A stretch of DNA of 64,000 bases from Carposina sasakii (GCA_014607495.2 CP053156.1:8246001-8310000); one strand, 5' to 3'; positions 46,701-59,969 are shown, counted from the first letter of the stretch. Numbers and translations: made by a program. The notes: generated by a model not told the origin, from the letters alone.

Positions 46701-46723
46701 TCGGGAACAAAGCCATGTGTATA

Positions 46724-47104
46724 CAGGGTGTAAAAAGACAACTTTGTTCTTTTAATACCTCGTATTCTTTGTAACATCACGATAATTTTTTTCTTTGGAA
46801 GCACTCCTGGGAAACCACGGGTTTCCAATATATTGAGATTCAAAGTTACATGAATATCAGCATTTTTAAAAAATAAATCCATCTGGAAACAGTTAACAAA
46901 CATTTTTTTTTTAAAGACACCATATTAATATTTAAAAATGTTAGTTTTGTACATTTGTCAATCGAACACATTGCTTGCAATAAAAAAATATTTAAAAAAA
47001 AATTTTTTTTTCGTTTCCCATGGTTGTTTCCATTGAAAAAAATTATCGTTACGTTACAAAGAATACGAGGTGTTAATATAACAACGTTGTCTTTTTACAC
47101 ACTG
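46724..47104. mobile_element. 381-bp MITE, TA TSD, 'AAAAGACAAC' family
   Basis: TA|CAGGGTGTAAAAAGACAAC...GTTGTCTTTTTACACACTG|TA; the arms also share the CGTATTCTTTGTAAC / GTTACAAAGAATACG pair. Confidence 0.75.
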
Positions 47105-47475
47105 TATGTAAGTATGTACAGTGATATAGGCGAATCAATTTTCCCTATATCGTTCTACGAGTAAGATAAATTTTGATTGTACTACACTATAGTCACTTCA
47201 TGAACGAAATTGCGTATTGGCCTCTTTAAATAAAGTTATGTCAGAAAGAATATTCATCTGGATGCCGTCCGCAGGGGGTGCCTCTCAGGTTCATGATTTA
47301 TTAATGTTATGAATTTGGTGTAATAATAATATTTAGTGAATTAATTTAATTTAATATAATTAGTAATTTTAATGTAATTTAAATCTACTAACCATTTTAT
47401 TTTACTGTAACTTAATTAACCCATGGATCTTAGTTGTCCGAAATAAAGAATTTGAATTTGAATTTAACATGTATA

Positions 47476-47939
47476 CAGGGTGTGGGTGAAAGCCAGGCAA
47501 ATACTGAAATGCTGAACAAGTACCATTGTGTCGAGTTATACGACGATGTTATTACTCGCAGGAAATGTATTTTTGATTTGATTATCAGTAATCTTTGCTC
47601 TCCGCGCGATCCTGTGACTAATTCAATGGGCTTATTGGTTTTTGTGTGACACATTGCTGTTTTTTGGATCACTTGTGACTCTCCATTAGGGTTGATCAGT
47701 TATTTGAACTTTTTTGAGGGCAACTTTTTTTAAAAATCATCTTTTGACTAAAATTTTATTTTTAAGTCATTACCTAAGGCCTAATTTTAAACGAACAAAA
47801 TTAATTTTTTCCTGAAATATGAAAAAAAAATGTCGGAAAATTTTGGAATTTTCCCGCGAAAATTTTCAGTGTTTTCCGCCTCAGAATCATGGTCTGAAGT
47901 CATGGTATAAATATTTGCCTGGCTGTCACAAACACCCTG
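47476..47939. mobile_element. 464-bp MITE, TA TSD, 'GCCAGGCAAATA' family
   Basis: TA|CAGGGTGTGGGTGAAAGCC...GGCTGTCACAAACACCCTG|TA with arms GCCAGGCAAATA and TATTTGCCTGGC. Related copies are at 37971 and 50114. Confidence 0.75.
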
Positions 47940-47944
47940 TATAA

Positions 47945-48469
47945 TGTCTATCCAAAATTAGTGATTATCTTTTGACACATAGGTAAAAAGAAACAACTTT
48001 TACTATGGAACTAACTCCGAAATATTGAAAAGAAATCAGCTGTTCCATACATTTTAGTGCGGTAATTATTCGAGTGTGCCGCGTGGTGCCGGCAGAGTAG
48101 AATTCGTACTACCCCGTGTCTGCCCGTGGATATCGTACGAGGCGATTAAAGGTTTCCAGGAGGTGGGCAGCAGCGCCTCCCGTGTTGACAACATAGTCCA
48201 AAATACAAACTGCGGTCACCAACCCGCCTGGCCAGCGTGGTGACTATGGGCAAATACCCCCCATGGCAGTCTTGTGGCGTGCCATTGGGGAGGCCTACGT
48301 CCAGCAGTGGACTGTAATAGGCTGATGATGATGATGACGAATTATTCGAGATTGTATGGAACAGCTGATTTTTTTTCAATATTTCGGAGTTGGTCCCATA
48401 GTCAAAGTTGTTTCTTTTTACCTACCTAGATTCGTGTCAAAAGATAATCACTAATTTTGGATAGACCTT
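47945..48469. mobile_element. Palindromic MITE split by a SINE
   Basis: GTCTATCCAAAATTAGTGAT at the left mirrors ATCACTAATTTTGGATAGAC at the right, and CAGCTGTTCCATAC mirrors GTATGGAACAGCTG. The SINE at 48075-48339 sits near the centre with its own TSD. Confidence 0.75.
48075..48339 (+). mobile_element. SINE-like retroelement, complete copy with 11-bp TSD, inserted in a MITE
   Basis: The same 260-base family in opposite orientation, beginning TGTGCCGCGTGGTGCCGG and ending GCTGATGATGATGATGAC. AATTATTCGAG occurs at 48064-48074 and again at 48340-48350. The flanks form the two arms of a palindromic MITE (47945-48469), so the SINE arrived after the MITE. Confidence 0.8.
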
Positions 48470-48474
48470 ATAAA

Positions 48475-48855
48475 CAGGATGTTTTTTCGTCGCCACCCTT
48501 AACGAAGTGTACGTACTCTATACATCAAACAAAGTAAGTTTATGCAAAAAAATGGTGGGAAACAATGTAAATTTTTTGGATTTTTTTATTAATTTCTTGA
48601 TCGGGCGAAATTTATAGTGTCCAGTGTTTATGCTAGTTTTTTCCAAGACAGATATTAATTATTTCTCGTGAAAAAAATCTTGCTACGCGCGTCTATGTGC
48701 ATCTATGCAGAGAAACGCAGTATATTTACTCAATTTTGGACCCTAATATCTTGGGAACTAGACATTTCCCAGGCATGCTTCCATGGAGAAAAATGATCGT
48801 GATGATGAGGAGATTCCCTAGTTTTCGGAAACGTTGACGACCAAAAATCATTCTG
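48475..48855 (+). mobile_element. Approx. 380-bp MITE-like element, copy 2
   Basis: CAGGATGTTTTTTCGTCGCC at the left, GACGACCAAAAATCATTCTG|TA at the right; reverse orientation of the copy at 2955. Confidence 0.7.
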
Positions 48856-50113
48856 TATATATATTACTATTACATAGCTACTTATTAACTTCACATTCTG
48901 TATTTCTGTTGTTTAAATACTTGTTAGTCGCTTGTCAGGCTCCCCGAAATTTTTTATGCTTGATTTGCATTTTTTGGTCGTCTCTGTTGATACTGGTTTA
49001 CAGCGGGAATCCCAGTTATTAATGTATTAAATACTTATTAACTTCTTTGTTGGTTTGACACATTCGGGTGAAAAAAATATAAGTACGCACGGTTACTATA
49101 CGAAATCACTAGATACGTTCGCGCCCTTCAAAGCACGTCAAAGCCCTTCAATAGACATCAACGAGCGCTAAATAAAAAGTAAACAAAATTATAGACACTT
49201 TTTTTTTCAAGTTTCTGTAAAGACTCCAACATCCTTTACCCTCAGTATTATTTAAACTAACTGAGTTTAGGAAATCGATAGATCGGATTTAAGAGATGCT
49301 TTCTTCAATCTTACCTTTCTTAGAATCAGAAAAGATGGAAGCCAAAAATTACATGCATGACAAAAAATACAATTCCCAATCGCATGTCCTAACGCAGAAC
49401 TTCATCCGTATCAACGTGCATTAATAGCGAGTTTATCTTATCAATTGCTATCACAGAATGCTCCAAAAGATAGATTTCATTTTGTCACCTTCGATGGCAT
49501 TGCTATGTTAAGACCTAATATAACTATGCAGACGTATTCGTTATCACGCGACATTAAATAGAGTAGGCAACGTGCATTCTAAGGGGCACTTAACTTTCAG
49601 CTTGCAATAAGGACATGAGTTTCAGCATTAGATAGGAAGTAGGTCTTCTGCATTAAATAATTTAAAAGTACCTTTATATTGTCACTTTAATTATAAGTTT
49701 TTATGTGATAAATTGAAATCAATACCCAATTTAACAGATTAATAAAAAAATACCAATATTTCAAGGACACGTCATAATTTTAGCCTATAAATTTATGTTA
49801 TGCAATTCTTTTTTTTTTTCGAAAATCCTATAAATCCAAAAGATTACCCAGTGTTATTCAAAACTAATCTAATGATACATCATGAATTTCAAGGCTTCTA
49901 TGCTAACATATTAAAATCACCACTTACAGAACCTCTGTTAGTGCTTAGATGTTTATAGATATAGCTATGAACCTGCTTTTATACTACTATTATACGACAC
50001 TGTATCGAGCCACGGTAAAGGTCAAAGTAGGGTATAGGTATGGGAAGAGTCGTTACGATCACGACAAACCGTAATTCGTGCAAAACGTTCTGTACGACAC
50101 ATTGAATAGTATA

Positions 50114-50534
50114 CAGGGTGTAAGTGACAGCCAGGCAAATATTGATATACTGACTTCAGCCCATGTTTCAAAGGCGAAAACCAATGAAAATTTTCACGGA
50201 AAAATTCCAAAATATCCAACTAGTTTTCTAGTGTAGGTCGTATAAATACCTCGTCGTTTAAGGCCTTAGTTAGATAATGGCCAGCATTTTAACAAATAGA
50301 TGATTTTCCAAAAAAACATTGCGGTCAAATAAGTTTGAATCAACCCTAATGTAGTGTCTCAAGTGATCCAAAAAACCGCAATAGTCACAGAATCGCCCGA
50401 TACAATTAGAGCGGAAATATTCATTGTGAATAATCAAATTAAAAATGCATTTCCTGCTAGTATAGACACTATCGTAATACTCTATACAATTTGTTCAGAA
50501 TTTCAGTATTTGCCTGGTTGTCACTCACACCCTG
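50114..50534. mobile_element. 421-bp MITE of the 47476 family
   Basis: TA|CAGGGTGTAAGTGACAGCC...GGTTGTCACTCACACCCTG|TA; arms GCCAGGCAAATATT and AGTATTTGCCTGG. Confidence 0.75.
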
Positions 50535-50852
50535 TATAACTACAGTTTAGTGAAGTCACCGGTAGTTCAACTTGTTTTAATCAACTTTATAACAGGAATA
50601 AGGATGAATCTCCTAACAAACACTTAATCTGTAACATCTTGACCATCAAAACTTAAAGCTGAGTAACTTTAATAAAAAGCTTTTAGGCAGATATGGTTTA
50701 TTTTATTTAAGCCTACCTACCATGTAACAAAATTTAAACTTGAAACAGTAGAAGTAAGTTAAAAATCAAAAATTAGATTAACAAAATTTTGAAAATGCCA
50801 GTATTTTTCATATGTAGGTAGCAACTTATTGTTTTAAAATCCTTGAGGAATA

Positions 50853-51074
50853 AAGGCTCGAGCACACCGGATGCGTGTGCGGACACGTAAGCGTAGACGT
50901 ATTCTTGCCTCTGAGTTGTAATGTATGGAACTGTATAGGCACGGGCAGACCGGATGCGTATGCGTAGACGTAAGCATAGACGTCAAGCGGTGACAGTTCT
51001 ATACATTAAACTCAGAGGTACGTGTACGTCTACGCTTACGTGCACGCATACGCATCCGGTGTGCTCGAGCCTTA
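50853..51074. mobile_element. Palindromic MITE with perfect >20-bp TIRs
   Basis: AAGGCTCGAGCACACCGGAT at the left is mirrored by ATCCGGTGTGCTCGAGCCTT at the right. The interior repeats GCGTAGACGTAAGC-type words. Confidence 0.75.
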
Positions 51075-51184
51075 AAACATTTTGTTGGTAATACAAACAG
51101 AAGATATTGTTTCGCAAAACGATATAGTTCAGCGTGTAGGTATATAGCAGCAGTATATTACCTTCTTCATATACATACATATAG

Positions 51185-51400
51185 ACACGGCTATGTTTTC
51201 GAAATGGGGCAGCCAGACCTGCAGGATGGAAAGGGAGATCTCACAGCCACATTTAGCATAGCTGGGATAGGTGTTAATGATCAGTGATAAGTTGTTCGGT
51301 TATCGCATGAAAGAATGTTCTAGTTCCTTAGTCGACTTTTACGACAGGCACGGAAGAAGATGCAGCTGATGTATATGATGTCTATGAAGCCCCGCATCAG
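51185..51400 (-). repeat. Dispersed repeat, complete-looking copy
   Basis: CACGGCTATGTTTTCG, GGGAGATCTCACAGCCAC, TAGTCGACTTTTACGAC and GAAGATGCAGCTGATG: the reverse complement of the 38655/61735 family. Confidence 0.6.
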
Positions 51401-51906
51401 CACGATAACTTTAAATATTCCTTTAAGTAAATCTACTTTAATATTCACCAATTTTTTAGTTCATTCAAAGTTTTAGTAATCCAAAATTTCCCATGGTCGC
51501 TATTAGATAGGCTCACGAAAAATACTATACCTGCCTAATCATATTCCAATTTATTACTTTAGTCATGCGTACCTACTAAAAAATATCTGCATACATTACA
51601 AAATGTATTATTTAAGAATGCCGCAGACAGACAGATAGACAGACGGACTGATGAAAATACTTAGTAGTAGGAATGTAAGTAACTCTTCCGTAATTACGGT
51701 TCACATAGACAGAGGATCAAAGTGTAGGACATGCATGAAGAATCAATACCTAGGTTAAGTTAAATAACCGCTGGTTACCTATACATAACTGAATAGTCAC
51801 GTAAAGTGATGTCAGTAGTTATAACCTGCCTTAATACTCTTATATTTTCCTTGCTTATATAAAAACAATACGTAGGTAGCGCTAAAACCAGATAAGCAAC
51901 TCATAT

Positions 51907-52268
51907 ACAGGATGTTTTTTCCTTGTCACCCTTAACGAAGGGTACGTACTCTATACATCAATTAAAGTAAGTTTATGGCAAAAAATGCTGGGAAACTATG
52001 TAAATATTTTTGAAAAAAATTGGACGAAATTTATGTGTGTCCAGTGTTTATGCTAGTTTTATCATAGATAGATATTAATTATTTCACGTGAAAAAATGTT
52101 GCTACGCGCACTTATGTGCATTTATGCAGAAAAACGCAGTCTATTCACTCAAATTTGGACCCTAATATCTTGACACTTCCCAGGTATGCTTCCATGGAGA
52201 AAAATGATCGTGATGATGAGGAGATTCCGTAGTTTTCGGGAACGTTGACGACCAAAAATCATTTTTCT
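51907..52268 (+). mobile_element. Approx. 360-bp MITE-like element, copy 3
   Basis: TA|CAGGATGTTTTTTCCTTGTC at the left, GACGACCAAAAATCATTTTTC at the right, same internal order as the copy at 48475; the right end is decayed. Confidence 0.65.
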
Positions 52269-53552
52269 ATATACCTACGATAGAATTCGTGTTAATTTTT
52301 TCACGTGGCCTACAGGTAATTTACATGTAGAAATCATATTGTAGAACACACTGTTTTACAAAACGGCTAGGCTGAATAATATATGAAAGAAAAATCTCTT
52401 CGCAGGTCGCTACAGACGTAAAAAAAAGATTCTCAATTTGATCAAAATCTGCTCCGCCGTATTTCCGTGAATAACCAACATAAAATAAAATCCTTTATGT
52501 CACGTTACGCGCAAGTAAAAGTAAAGGTCGCGCTAATTAAACTAAAACATCATAACATCCAAAAATAGGTAGAGGTAGGATTAATTAGGTTATCAAATTT
52601 TTATCAATGCACCTATTCGTGGGTATCTGCCGTCGCATGTTCTCAAGGGTAAAGTCTGCGTCCGGACGCATTCATAACAGGGTTGCCACTGTAGGCATAT
52701 TTTATTTTATTATTATTATAAGTCTATGTATATCCTACTTTAAAATGATCAGTTTAGACCACTTTGATAAACTAACATAATTTCTCTCCGATTTAATTAT
52801 TATTTTGGTATTCTAAAATAGTGGAAAGACCTCGGTATTAAATGTACGAAATAAATAAAATATATAAAATGTGAAAACGATTGATAACACTTGCCAGAAC
52901 ATCAGAATATTTTCAAGATATTTCACATAGACCAGAACATTTTAATTTCAATTTCAAATTCATAAATAGCACATGAAATACGTTTTATGCAGTTTTTATT
53001 ATTGTTAATCATATTTTTTATTTATTTATTTTTGTGTAAATAGGTATTCTGTCCATACTTATTGCTACTAATGACAATGTGCCTACAACCGATAAAAGCT
53101 ATAAAAAACATTCTTGCATTCAACACTGTAGGTACTTACCAAGATAATATTTTAAAAAAAAACATTATTCCAACTTCTATTTAATGTCAACGTGCCAACC
53201 CTAATCACCGGTGCTATTTAGTGTGAGTAGGCAAGGTCGTGAGCAGTACAGTGCTATGCCTAGGTATCTATTGTGAGTGCACATGTGTGCGTGTGTCTGG
53301 GACAACGTCGCGCGTCGGTTCATTTTTTTAGTGCACTGTTGCTATACCTAAAATAAACGCGGATGGACTGACGTAGCGACACGCGTCGCATTAGGCGATA
53401 TTAGTATCATTTTTATGGGCGTTACGTTTTTGGTGTAATTTTCCTGGCGAATTAAGTGTAGTTGACGAACATTGTTGTATAGTACTTATTATCCCTAAAA
53501 CCAAATATATTGCCCATTAGTAGGTTTTGATATTTTCCTAGACCACATAGAG

Positions 53553-53686
53553 CAGTGGTGGCCAAGCGGTCGATCGTAACATGATATGGCGAGTGGTATA
53601 TAATTCTGAACTATTGTTTAATTTAAGATTTCCACAAGTATTCGATACCGCACAGATTTTGGGTCTAACCAAGTTGGCCACCCCTG
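53553..53686. mobile_element. hAT-like MITE (134 bp), TSD diverged
   Basis: CAGTGGTGGCCAAGC...AAGTTGGCCACCCCTG; flanks ACATAGAG and ATATAAAA agree at 5 of 8 positions. Confidence 0.65.
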
Positions 53687-54991
53687 ATATAAAAATTCTA
53701 GAATAGAAGCGGCAGTCGCGAAGAACAGTCAAATCTGTCTGTCTATAAATGTTTTAAGACTACCATACTATACCGGAAAATGTTTCTCGGAGATTTGTTT
53801 TTCTTTAGTACACGTGAACTTGTAAAAGATATGAGATTCGTCAGTGGTGTAGGTACATTAAAAAACATATTTGTAGGCTTTCAACCTTTTTTGAGGCACT
53901 GAACTACCTATTATTATATGAGAAACGGCCGTGCCATGGCTCTAAAGTCTAGACCTATGTAAATTAGTATGCCTACCTATGGCTTGTCCAAAAAAATATT
54001 TAAACGAAACCTAATTGAAATGTGTGAATTTGTCACGTTCCTATAATGATAGTAGCGCCATCATATATTCAGAACTGTATATATTAAGGCAGTAGCAGTT
54101 CGTGACAAAGATAATGAACTTATAAATATAACTGATTTTGTAATTATTATGGTTTTACATAATTTACATAACTTAGACAATTTGACGAGGCAGATTGTAG
54201 AGACACTTGCAGTTCAATTTCAATAACCGATCTTGACAGTATTTAATTTGTTCTCATAGAAAATATCAAATTCGGAATAAAAATATAAAGGATTCTCTTT
54301 GATCTCTAGTATGGGAACAGGGATCTTCCACTTTAAAATCCCGGTAGAGGTAAACTTTGACATACATAAGTAGTTAATACGAGTATCAACTATTGTTTCC
54401 TAATCATAGGTGTTTCTAATTCATATTTGTGTGTATGTGCTAATGTTTAACCTTAATACCCTTACCCACATATTCGTATCAAGTGTAAAATAACAGTTTT
54501 AATATTTCTTCATCATTCATATCTTGCTAAAAACAAAATAATAAAGTATTGAGATATAATGATAATAAAGCCTTTACTTTATCAAACATTCACAAAACCT
54601 AGCAAATTTTATAATTAGTAAGATTCTAGACTACTGCGCAATTTAAAAACGATATCTACTACAAACTACACTAGGCACTAGTACTACCTACATATATACT
54701 AGGTATATACTCGAATAGGCGCAAGTTTGTATGTGTTACGCAGTTAGTATACAAACGAAGGGTGTTTCTAATAGCAAACAGTGTATTCAAACTATGTTTG
54801 TTTTCGTATTCACCTTTCCTGTCCCACGATATATTAACGACATAATTTTGTATAATATAAGAAGCTACTTTGAATTTGATGTGTTTTCAAAATTTTGGCT
54901 AGTCCCAAACGCGAAAGGTCTAGAGCTAGAACATGTATGGTATATACATTAACAATATAATTGATTAAAATTTAATTGAAATTTTGTATTA

Positions 54992-55030
54992 AGGGCCGAT
55001 TTTACCAATGGTCGGATAGCCTATCAGAGG
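54992..55030 (+). mobile_element. Fragment of the 63083 MITE family
   Basis: AGGGCCGATTTTACCAATGG followed by TCGGATAGCCTATCAGAG, one arm only. Confidence 0.45.
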
Positions 55031-55282
55031 AATATAGTAGATGATGTCTCTATAGTTTAATAGTTTAATCGAAAAATAATTTCCAAAATATCTGTCTAAG
55101 TGCTCTTAAACATGATTATCTCCTGATTTTTTTCGAAATAATTAATCTCAAAGGAAATTTTTATGGTGACCTCGATTTTTCCAGCTCCAAGAAGTTTAAA
55201 AAGATAAAGAAATAAGATTAGGTATAATATTAAAATTTAAACTATGTTTAATTTATACATTTAATGTACACATATATATAGG

Positions 55283-55604
55283 TGATAAAAATGTAACGGA
55301 TCGCTGTCTGTACATGGAAGATATATGAGAAAAAATATTATAGAAGACATTTAACAACGCAATAGTACACAAAATAATGATTTTTGAAATTTTTGCCTTT
55401 TTGTCGGTTTGTCTGTGCGTTTTTGCACGCTAATCTCAGAAACGGCTGAACCGATTTCGATGCAGTTTTCAGGAATATATTGTGACAGGTCCCACTTAAC
55501 ATATAGGCTACTTTTTATCCCAGGAAAATGTTTTTATCCCGGATAATTTTGACATTTTGTTTTTTCTGCACTCCACGCGGACGGAGTCGCAGGCGTCCAC
55601 TAGT
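55283..55604 (+). mobile_element. Lep1-like nonautonomous Helitron
   Basis: GATAAAAATGTAACGGATCG start, CTCAGAAACGGCTGAACCG, GCGGACGGAGTCGCAGGC and CTAGT end at 55604. Nearly the same as the copy at 3331 over its whole length. Confidence 0.75.
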
Positions 55605-56149
55605 ATAATAATAAGCCTTTTTCCCATGCCAAATTTTATATGGAATTACCTGACCTCTGTCTTCAGCTTTTTCAATGATAGGTTTGTATCTTTGTTGCGT
55701 AATTATTCATTGGTACCTAATAATTACGTATTGTTGTAGGTAGGTACGTAATAAAAACATTTTGCCCATAATAAAGATATTCATATTTAACGATATCTGA
55801 GGAATTCCGTGCTAAGATTATTGCGTGAGGTAGGTCAGGGGTTCATTATTGAAGTTAATTACGACAGTATTTTTAATATACCTAAGTATTCTTTTTCAAT
55901 AATAATATTTATCAACTTAAGTATAAGTTTTATCGTTATTTTGTTCCGTTTTACTTTTATTGCGTAAATCAAGCGATTGCGAAATAGCTTTATTTTTATG
56001 ATAAAAAAAATATTTTGATATTAGTCGCTGAGTTTAGTGACAAATTTACAGGTTTTATCAAAACCGGTGACAAAGTCACATTCACAGTCACAAGGGTAAC
56101 ATTAAAATTTTGATTGATAATAACAGTGTCCTGTGATCATATGGAGCCT

Positions 56150-56245
56150 TCCAGTATGCCTACATCAGCTGCATATTTTTTGTGCATATCGTAAGAGTCG
56201 ACTAAGAAACTCAGGCATTCTCTCAGACCATAGCTAGCAACTTGG
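56150..56245 (+). repeat. Dispersed repeat, truncated copy
   Basis: GTGCATATCGTAAGAGTCGA and CATTCTCTCAGACCATAGC; cut off by the MITE at 56249. Confidence 0.5.
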
Positions 56246-56248
56246 TCT

Positions 56249-56586
56249 GGGGGCAATTCTCGAAAAGTCTCGAGTTGGAATGAAGCCGAAATGGAACCGT
56301 CGGAGACGCTCAGAACAAAGCAATAATTACTTTACGGTGACGTAATTAGATACATTTCAGCAGGAGACAGATATTTGATTTTATTCTGTCATACTTGCGA
56401 CCACTGCATGCTAAAATATACCTTAATACCCCAGCGGTAAGTTAATATTGCTTCGCAACGCGTTTCGTTAATGGTTCGTTAGTGGTTGCGTTTCGGCTGT
56501 AAATCTTTTCAAGAATTGTCCCCGAGCGTCTACAAAGGTTCCGTTTCGGCTTCGTTTCAACTCAAGACTTTTCGAGAATTGGCCCA
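56249..56586. mobile_element. Approx. 338-bp MITE, long TIRs
   Basis: GGCAATTCTCGAAAAGTCTC at the left mirrors GACTTTTCGAGAATTGGCCC at the right; inside, GAAGCCGAAATGGAACCG mirrors GGTTCCGTTTCGGCTTCG. Confidence 0.7.
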
Positions 56587-56980
56587 CTGGTTACCTACAT
56601 CTGTACCAGCTATTGTAAATGTCGGGAATAGCTTCTCAAGAGCTTTATTATTTATCTATCTATAACTCGAACTGAAACTGATGAGAGATTGATTTTCTAC
56701 ACAATATATAAATAATATTTAAGGTAAATTGTTAAGTATATTTTTTTTTTGTTGTTATTTTTGTCCTCGAGAAGCAAATGATGAGTTTTGAGAATTACCT
56801 ACCTATAAAATCTACATAGGTATCAGGCAGATTTTGGCAGGTGCCAAATATCCTTTAATTAAAAACAGGTAGTAACTTGGCGTTTTCTAAATATGTCTAT
56901 TCTAAATTGAACATGGTGGAAAATGTAGGTATGTTAGGCGACTATATCTTCTTTAAACAACGTATTAGGTATGATGGTCA

Positions 56981-57196
56981 ATAATGAGGGATTTTCTGAC
57001 AACTATTCAAAGTAAAAAAAAAATAGTACAAATCACCTGGATATGGCGTGAGCGAATCAACATCCCGAAAATTCTGTTTTGTCATTGGACACGTACGTAG
57101 GGGGAGGTGAAGGGGATAGCTGCTAGGGAGGTTGATGCGCTTACGTCATCTATTTTTGACAGTTATTTTAACTTGTCAGAAAATCCCCCATTACTC
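56981..57196. mobile_element. Approx. 215-bp MITE
   Basis: AATGAGGGATTTTCTGACAA at the left, TTGTCAGAAAATCCCCCATT at the right. Confidence 0.7.
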
Positions 57197-58884
57197 TAAT
57201 TTTTTAAAATAATAATGTATTTTTTCTGGGATCAATTATAAAAGACTACAGATTTATACAATTGCTATACACCAGGGGCCTTAGATAATGCAATCATTTT
57301 ACCAGCGACGGTAAGAATTGCAAATTCATCAAACCATTTCCTCCAATGGGAAGTCTTAATTTAGCAGGTTCCATGAATGGCATGAAAAGTCTAACCGGTA
57401 TTGGTGTAACTATGCGAAGTTTGCTGTCGTTCTTAAAATTGTTACATGGCCCAAGCCCCTTTGTGTCATTCTTTTAGTATAGTACAGTATAACTCGCCAG
57501 AATGTAGAGGTGCTATGTATGTAAATGTCTGTATTTTCCTATCTACTTACATGTCCAGGTACGTATATTTTTTTCATATTGAACCGATCTGTTAGAAGAT
57601 GTTTCAATGTTAGGAGGAGGACGTTTGAATGTACCTACCTATAATGTTTAAGATGCAAAAAATATCTTGTATAAAAAATGTGTCTAGACTGTAAAATGGG
57701 CCTAGACATTAGGTAGCTAGCATAACCGGTTTGTGATTGGTCGATTTGTTTTAAATTTTGAAGATTTGGACATAAAATATGCATACGGAATAAAGTCCGT
57801 ATTCCATTTATACTTTTAAAAATACTTTTTTGAGATGCTTGACAAAATGCATTAATGCACATAAAAGTATTAATAAAACATTCCCACTTAGTAGATATTG
57901 TAAGTTTTAGCTAAATCTTCAGTTATTTTTTTTAATTATATTATTGTATTTAACAGTGTTATAATAAAACCGAATCTAAAGTTAAACAAGAAAATTTATT
58001 TTTCACACCAAAATGTTGAGAATATTTGTCAAATTTAGCCAAAGTTTAGCTTATGAGCTATGATTAATTAATAAGTTGAGAATAGCTAGTTTGATTAATT
58101 GAAAATTCAAGTCGAGTTCATACAATTTAAACAACCAATTACATAAGCAAAATAAATGGTATATTGTATTTAATAATATAATGATTGCAACTAATGAAAT
58201 GTTTCAATGCCGTACACATCGACATTTAGGAAAAAATGTTTGAAATTGTGCTTACTAAAATTGATTAACATTGCTTTATTTTAGTTCAAATATTTTCCAA
58301 TTGTTATTTCTAATAGCGTAGTATCTTATGTGCGATAGAAAATTAACACAATAAAGTCAAAGATTACCGAGAGTCCAAAAAGTATTTTAAACTCTTCATA
58401 ATTTATCAATATCTGCTTCTTAGTTAGACAATGTTATTAACCTTAATTTCTTATGCATATGCACTAGCTAATGCCCGGAATTTTGTACACGGTTAGAATT
58501 CCCGTTTTTCCCGATCCCGAGCAAAAATATTATTACAAATAGCAAGGGCGCGCGCATGTTTTATTCCAATTATAGACCTGCACAATAGAAATAATTTAAT
58601 GAACGGATTTTAATATTATAGATTAATAAGGAACTTTGAAGAAGAAGTAGAAAAGTCCTACTCAGACGTCAAGATCTCGGCCAGTTAAAAAAACAGTGTC
58701 CAATCTTTAGCAACAACTAAATTAGATATTATAATTGTATATACCATAAATGAGGAATGATACTTATTTCCAGTCACCCTATATATTTATATAACTTTCC
58801 AGTCAACGTCGCGTCGCGTCGTGGCAGATCGAGACAGAGATAGAAGAACGATCTCAATAAGCTCTGCAATACAAACACAGCTGT

Positions 58885-59000
58885 ATTTCCCACAGACATT
58901 TATACAAATCCCGAAATGTGGTAAAGGAGATCCTACAGCCACGTTTAGCATAGCGAGAACAGATCTGATGTAAATGCATCATAAGTTGCCAGAATCGTGA
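58885..59000 (-). repeat. Dispersed repeat, partial copy
   Basis: GGAGATCCTACAGCCACGTT followed by TAGCATAGCGAGAACAG, reverse complement of the family core. Confidence 0.5.
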
Positions 59001-59969
59001 CACAGAATAGAGCCGGTTTAAGGTCTTTTTCCAGCATTGCAACTATTAGCAGGCAGGTGATTATGATGATAATGATGATGACTATCTAGTAAAACTATGT
59101 TACAACAACCTAAAATAATTACAACAACCTAAGGGTTAAGGGTAGGTAGATAATAACAATAAACTAATTTAGGAACTCCACCACCGAATCGACATAACGC
59201 AATTGAAATATGCAATTTTGCATCTAAAGGAAAATAATTTCCCGAATTATAATAGTCCACCGGATATTTTTTCTAGTAATAAGTATATTTCTCTGTAAGT
59301 ACTTATTGTTAGTTTAATTTAAGAACTCTACCAATTATTTTAATATGCAATCTACATCCCAAGGAAAATACTTCCCCAAAATATGTCTTCCCCAATATAT
59401 AGGTATAATTATTCTTCAGATTATTTTTCCGGTAATATGTATATTTTTCTACAAGTACTTGTTTATTTAATTCTTAGCATAAATAGCAAAGGTATATGAA
59501 ACTACTTCCTGATGAGTAATATGAGCCGAACTCATCTTGGTATTTCGTTATATAACATTGTAACATGCATTATAGGTACGTGATAGGTATCCTTCTTATT
59601 TACATGGTTAATGGTCAGAATTTGCATTAACGTGATGTGTCACAAATTTAATACAAAATTTAGAATAAATACTTACAAAATATAATACACAGTTTAAAAT
59701 GAATCACAGTTCCGACTTATTCCACTATTCGTTATAATATAGACTAAATAGATGCAACTGTACCAACATCGAGTGACAAAAACTTTTAGGAACGTCGAGA
59801 CGTGCTAATTGACAGTCATAAAAAATTACGCCTAGTGTCAGACATGCATGTTTTACGAAATCCGTCTGACCTATAGAAAATGCGCTAATTTCAAACACTC
59901 ACTAACGATTTCGCGTGACGTCTCAAAGCGAACAAACAAATGAAACATCGGCAGTTAGAAAATACAATT

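Larger units (their letters stand above)
34433..59969. other. Presumed large 5' intron of mamo, transposon-rich
   Basis: 25.5 kb without a credible coding frame. It contains most of the MITEs, the two complete SINEs, the GC-rich patches at 37080 and 40620-40860, a CpG-richer patch at 53220-53480, and AT-rich unique DNA (for example 43600-45110, 49020-50100, 57200-58860, 59050-59960). That it is one intron is inferred from the 3' splice site at 34432/34433 and the GC island at 60 kb. Confidence 0.45.

Noticed and set aside
54731..54952. 73-codon plus-strand frame
   Set aside because: No recognisable domain, in unique AT-rich DNA; length is within chance expectation.
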